Positions 60,897 through 64,000 of a stretch of 64,000 nucleotides of DNA are shown in pieces (position 1 is the stretch's first letter; every line of letters starts with the position of its first letter). Below the pieces are notes generated by a model. The model saw only the letters and a list, made by a program, of their open reading frames with translations, was not told the DNA's origin and did not search any database. The DNA comes from Nostoc linckia z4 (lineage in GTDB: Bacteria > Cyanobacteriota > Cyanobacteriia > Cyanobacteriales > Nostocaceae): positions 3,521 to 67,520 of the forward strand of contig NZ_LAHA01000031.1 in assembly GCF_002608075.1 (NCBI RefSeq), in the 5' to 3' direction. A program made the translations under genes and the position numbers.

Positions 60897-63800
60897 TTAG
60901 ATTTCATCTAGTTGCTTGGGCAAAATAGTTCCTTTAGCTCCTAGCATTTGGGTATATATTTTTCCCTGGGCATCGTGGGCGATGACATCAACAAGTAAGC
61001 TTGATTCTGTCTTGGATTTGATTTGGCAAGAAACGTAAAATGTTTCGTCAAAAGGAACAGGTAGGAATTGTTCAAAGGTTGTAATTTCTGAAGGTAAGCA
61101 AGCTACTTGATGAAAATGTTGCGACCAAATCCAGAATGCATGAATCTCCACATCTGCAATGTAAGGATTAAATGTTTGAACTGGGAATTGTCCTTGTTGT
61201 TGTTCTTTTGGTTCTGGCAAATAGCACTCTATGGTAATTTTGTCCAAATTGGCATTTAACACCGATTTTACGCCTTGAAATGTGGCTCCGTGAAATAAAG
61301 TAGTTGTGCCATTTTGATAAAGTGATGAAGCGGTAGCGGTGATTTGATTATCCTGGCTTAAATTGATGAATTCATGTATTGGAGCATCAGGAATTTCCCG
61401 CTTGAGTTTCATTTGACTGCTGAAATGATAGCGAATTTTTCCTTCAGGGGTTTTACTCCAAATTTTGGCATCAAAATCTATTTCAGAAATACCATTTTTA
61501 GCAACTTCTCGCAAATCTAAAGTATATTCAGTTGGCAAATTTTCATCGAAAATTAGCCCCTTCAAAACTTTATAATTTGTACAACTAAAGGCTTTGTAAC
61601 CAGGATACAGTTGTTCGCAGGTATTAGCAATCCATAATAGTCCACAGGTGGCTGGTAAAACTGGATAACCGGCAATTACGTGGTCTTGTAAAAATGGATT
61701 GGCTGCTAATGTCAGGTGTCTATGGATGCGAAAAGTTTTTAACTCACTTGATAATTTATCTGGGATATATACCAAGGGACTACCAATCAAAACTTGCACA
61801 ATTTGTTGATTGGCATTCGCTAGTTCATCCGCCAACATTTTTGTGCCAATTTCAATGGGAATGGTCTCAATATTGCGTTCAGCAAAAGCTTGCTTTAATT
61901 CTGGAGAAACCATACCACTATCCCAAGGGCCCCAATTAATGGCTACTACATGACAATGGGGATAATTGAGTTTGAAAAGGTGGGCTGATTTGTTGAGAAT
62001 TTCATTAGCGATCGCATAATCAGATTGTCCTACATTTCCGTAGAAACCAACTACAGAAGAAAACAGAACTAAATGATTCAATTGATTCGGCGATACGCAC
62101 TGCAATAAATTTTCTAAACCTTTGACTTTGGCAGCATAAACTGTTTCAAAATCCTGGAGTGATTTTTTCTCAATCCGCTTATCAGCTAAGTTACCAGCCC
62201 CGTGAATAATTCCGGTTATCGCACCAAAACGCTCAACTACACTAGTAACTTGTTCAGCAAGACTTAATCCATCGGTGACATCCACACTCAAATATTCAGC
62301 TTCTCCCCCCGCCTGTTCAATAGCTTGTAAAGTTGCGGCAATTTCTCGACTAGATGAAATAGCATTGAACCTTTTCTGCACCATTGCAGGTGTCGGTTTG
62401 TCACCCCTAGCTATGAAATCCTCCATAATCCGCTTTTTCAAATCTGCTTCACTCAAGTAGCCCTCAGCCCATACGGGTTCTGCACCGGCGGCGGAACGAC
62501 CTAAGAGAATAAATTTGCATTGATAACGCTGCGCTAACTCGATGACACATTGGGCTGTTATCCCTTTTGCACCGCCACTTACGAGAAAAACCGATTGGGC
62601 ATTGGGGAGGTAGTGCGGTCTTGGGGTCTCCCCAAGTGGAGCAACTGCCGTCATTGGGGAAAACTCTTTCCCAGTTCCCTGTACTAATGTGCTTCGTCCT
62701 TGTGGGCCATATCCGACTTCCACGACTAATAAATTGGGGTCTTGGAGTTCGCTAAGGATATACTGTGTTGATGTTTGAGGATCTAAATCAGGGCTGAGGT
62801 CAATGGCTCGACAAAATACACTTTCCCATTCCTGGTTCAAAGTTTTGGTGAGTCCAAACAAGCCAGCGCCAATTGCACCAAAGTTAGTTTTTTGCCCCAG
62901 TCCAAACTGGCCATCAAGACGAGCCACAGTTACAAAACAACTACGTCCTTGAGTCGCTGCTTGATTGAGTGGTTCTTTGAGATATTTAGCAATCAGAAAG
63001 ACGTGGCGAAGAATAGCTTTTTCTGATTCCAGATAACGGACGTGATTGTCACTATCTTTGTGATTTGAGGGATTGAGATGGATAAAGGCGGCGATTTGAC
63101 CATAGTTAGTAGCGATCGCTGTTAACTGTTGTTGTAAATGTTCTTCGGTCAAATCTGCAAGTACCACCCGATTAATTCCTTCAGGTAAAGGCAATTGTCC
63201 AGGAATCAAACTTTGGGGAAAACTCAAGACAACAACTTTCCAACCACCCTTGTACAAAATCTCAGCCAGTTTCGCCGTGGTCACAGAACCATCATCCGTA
63301 AGCAAAGCAATATGCCCATCGGCTAAAGTGAAATCTAAAACATCAGCTTCCGGAAGATATTTTAGTCTCACAGGACTCCGAAGAATTCGGGATTGAGGCA
63401 TGGGGAGAGACAAAGGAGAAAAATTGCTACCTTGTCCCCCTTGTCCCCCTTGTCCCTCCTGTATATATCCAAGAACTTGCCCCAAGGTAGACACTTGAGC
63501 CAATGTTTCTACACTCAGCTTCGGTAGATTGGGATATAGTTCTGACAATGCTCCTTGAATTTCCACAAGTTTGACGCCATCGATTCCCAAATCTGTCTCC
63601 ATATCCATTGACAGATCTAACATCGTTGTTGGATAGCCTGTTTTATCACTCACGACATTGAGAAAATTTTGAGTGAGTTCAGGATCTACTGAGTCAATAG
63701 ATGAAACCTCTTCATATCCCCGCGTCCCCGCGTCCCCGTGTCCCCGCGTCTCCACATCCCCGTGTCCCCGCGTCTCCACATCCCCATTTCCCCGCGTCTC

Positions 63801-64000
63801 CACATCCCCATTTCCCCGCGTCCCCACATCCCCGTGTCCCCGCGTCCCCCCGTCTGCTTCAATCACCGACGTGAGTCCTGCTGAGATTTCTGATGCGATT
63901 TTCGCCATGTACTCAGCTATTTGAGCCAAGGTGCGTAGCTGTCCTATTTCCTCAGGATTTGGCTTGGGCAAATCCGGATATAGTTCCAGTAATGCTCCCA
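60897..64000 (-). CDS. PfaA/HglE-like polyketide synthase, C-terminal part (ACP-ACP-KR-DH)
   Basis: The frame is open at the right edge, so the N-terminal part (expected KS and AT) is outside. Visible: the tail of one ACP (ELYPDLPKPNPEEIG), an eight-residue repeat linker (TRG[HN]GD[VA][EG], five copies, 63726-63845), a second ACP (LGIDGVKLVEI, where Ser is Gly), a ketoreductase (VFLVSGGAKGITAQ; SSVVGFYGNVGQSDYAIANEIL with Ser and Tyr), and a hotdog dehydratase-like domain (LQDHVIAGYPVLPATC, HxxxGxxxxP). This is the architecture of the PUFA synthase PfaA and heterocyst glycolipid HglE. The TTG at 63971 is not a real start. Confidence 0.9.
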   Translation of the reverse strand, partial: GALLELYPDLPKPNPEEIGQLRTLAQIAEYMAKIASEISAGLTSVIEADGGTRGHGDVGTRGNGDVETRGNGDVETRGHGDVETRGHGDAGTRGYEEVSSIDSVDPELTQNFLNVVSDKTGYPTTMLDLSMDMETDLGIDGVKLVEIQGALSELYPNLPKLSVETLAQVSTLGQVLGYIQEGQGGQGGQGSNFSPLSLPMPQSRILRSPVRLKYLPEADVLDFTLADGHIALLTDDGSVTTAKLAEILYKGGWKVVVLSFPQSLIPGQLPLPEGINRVVLADLTEEHLQQQLTAIATNYGQIAAFIHLNPSNHKDSDNHVRYLESEKAILRHVFLIAKYLKEPLNQAATQGRSCFVTVARLDGQFGLGQKTNFGAIGAGLFGLTKTLNQEWESVFCRAIDLSPDLDPQTSTQYILSELQDPNLLVVEVGYGPQGRSTLVQGTGKEFSPMTAVAPLGETPRPHYLPNAQSVFLVSGGAKGITAQCVIELAQRYQCKFILLGRSAAGAEPVWAEGYLSEADLKKRIMEDFIARGDKPTPAMVQKRFNAISSSREIAATLQAIEQAGGEAEYLSVDVTDGLSLAEQVTSVVERFGAITGIIHGAGNLADKRIEKKSLQDFETVYAAKVKGLENLLQCVSPNQLNHLVLFSSVVGFYGNVGQSDYAIANEILNKSAHLFKLNYPHCHVVAINWGPWDSGMVSPELKQAFAERNIETIPIEIGTKMLADELANANQQIVQVLIGSPLVYIPDKLSSELKTFRIHRHLTLAANPFLQDHVIAGYPVLPATCGLLWIANTCEQLYPGYKAFSCTNYKVLKGLIFDENLPTEYTLDLREVAKNGISEIDFDAKIWSKTPEGKIRYHFSSQMKLKREIPDAPIHEFINLSQDNQITATASSLYQNGTTTLFHGATFQGVKSVLNANLDKITIECYLPEPKEQQQGQFPVQTFNPYIADVEIHAFWIWSQHFHQVACLPSEITTFEQFLPVPFDETFYVSCQIKSKTESSLLVDVIAHDAQGKIYTQMLGAKGTILPKQLDEI
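63726..63845 (-). repeat. 24-bp tandem repeat translated as an 8-residue linker
   Basis: Five units of 24 bp, read on the minus strand as TRGHGDVG, TRGNGDVE, TRGNGDVE, TRGHGDVE, TRGHGDAG, with a partial sixth. On the plus strand it is runs of GCGTCCCCGTGTCCCC. It lies between two ACP domains, keeps the frame, and resembles a low-complexity repeat of intergenic type. Confidence 0.85.

Noticed and set aside
63726..63845. Possible CRISPR array
   Set aside because: Units are 24 bp with no spacers and keep a coding frame; a simple tandem repeat.
63673..63924. Plus-strand reading frame rich in PRV and STS-type repeats
   Set aside because: It is the antisense translation of the 24-bp repeat inside the PKS gene; no homology and wrong strand.
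50263..64000. Naming the operon as the heterocyst glycolipid (hgl) cluster
   Set aside because: The PfaA/B/D-like subunits are similar, but AurF-like oxygenase, ferredoxin, ACP and condensation-like genes are not part of the hgl set; symbols were withheld.
1..64000. tRNA, rRNA, riboswitch or origin of replication
   Set aside because: None could be recognised by eye; a covariance-model scan would be needed to exclude short or divergent ones.

Overview
The window looks like chromosome of a filamentous, heterocyst-forming type of cyanobacterium (Nostocales: Nostoc, Calothrix and relatives). This is inferred from GCGATCGC (HIP1) octamers inside and between genes (for example 769-776), abundant short dispersed repeats and CTTTCCCC tracts between genes, and typical cyanobacterial families: DUF928, CHAT-TPR protein, filamentous-haemagglutinin-like secreted protein, CHASE2 sensor, ethylene-receptor-like kinase and a PUFA-synthase-type polyketide synthase. 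No rRNA, tRNA or CRISPR array was recognised.

Layout. 0.1-5.6 kb holds housekeeping and small membrane or stress genes: gatA, a RodZ-like HTH protein, an alpha/beta hydrolase, a TIGR02588/TIGR02587 pair, CsbD, and a GlsB/YeaQ protein. 5.9-19.5 kb is a surface and signalling region: a large TPS-type secreted protein divergent from a CHAT-TPR protein, a DUF928 protein, a MntA/HepT toxin-antitoxin pair, small membrane or secreted proteins, and a CHASE2 kinase / response regulator / kinase-like cassette. 19.8-29.8 kb is metabolic and mixed: kptA, aromatic amino acid permease, serine/threonine dehydratase, a heavy-metal-domain protein, a GNAT/AAA+ overlapping pair, an SDR, a second AAA+ ATPase, and argJ. 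30-33.6 kb encodes a two-gene sensory operon whose first protein has an ethylene-binding membrane domain with the key Asp, Cys and His residues.

34.2-46.9 kb is entirely on the minus strand and reads as a glycan or lipid decoration and export region: a small SMR/EamA-like transporter, an MBOAT O-acyltransferase with an SGNH-like partner, three SAM methyltransferases, a glycosyltransferase-like protein, two near-duplicate proteins of about 450 aa flanking an SDR, and a cyclic-peptide-type ABC exporter. 47.0-50.2 kb is repeat-rich and contains an apparently imported, partly broken block (AraC fragment, cyclophilin-like protein, C-terminally truncated hydrolase) next to a 150-bp MITE-like element.

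50.3-64.0 kb is the most interesting part: a minus-strand polyketide / PUFA-synthase-like operon that continues past the right edge. In transcription order it contains a PfaA/HglE-like subunit (ACP-ACP-KR-DH, with the second ACP lacking its phosphopantetheine serine and a 24-bp repeat translated between the ACPs), a PfaB/HglC-like KS-AT protein with a degenerate KS, a PfaD enoyl reductase, an AurF-like diiron oxygenase, a 2Fe-2S ferredoxin, a free-standing ACP, a condensation/acyltransferase-like protein, and a 625-aa protein with a TubC-type docking domain on an unrecognised body. I infer a modified, possibly N-oxygenated, fatty-acyl natural product. The decoration and export genes at 34-47 kb may or may not belong to the same pathway.
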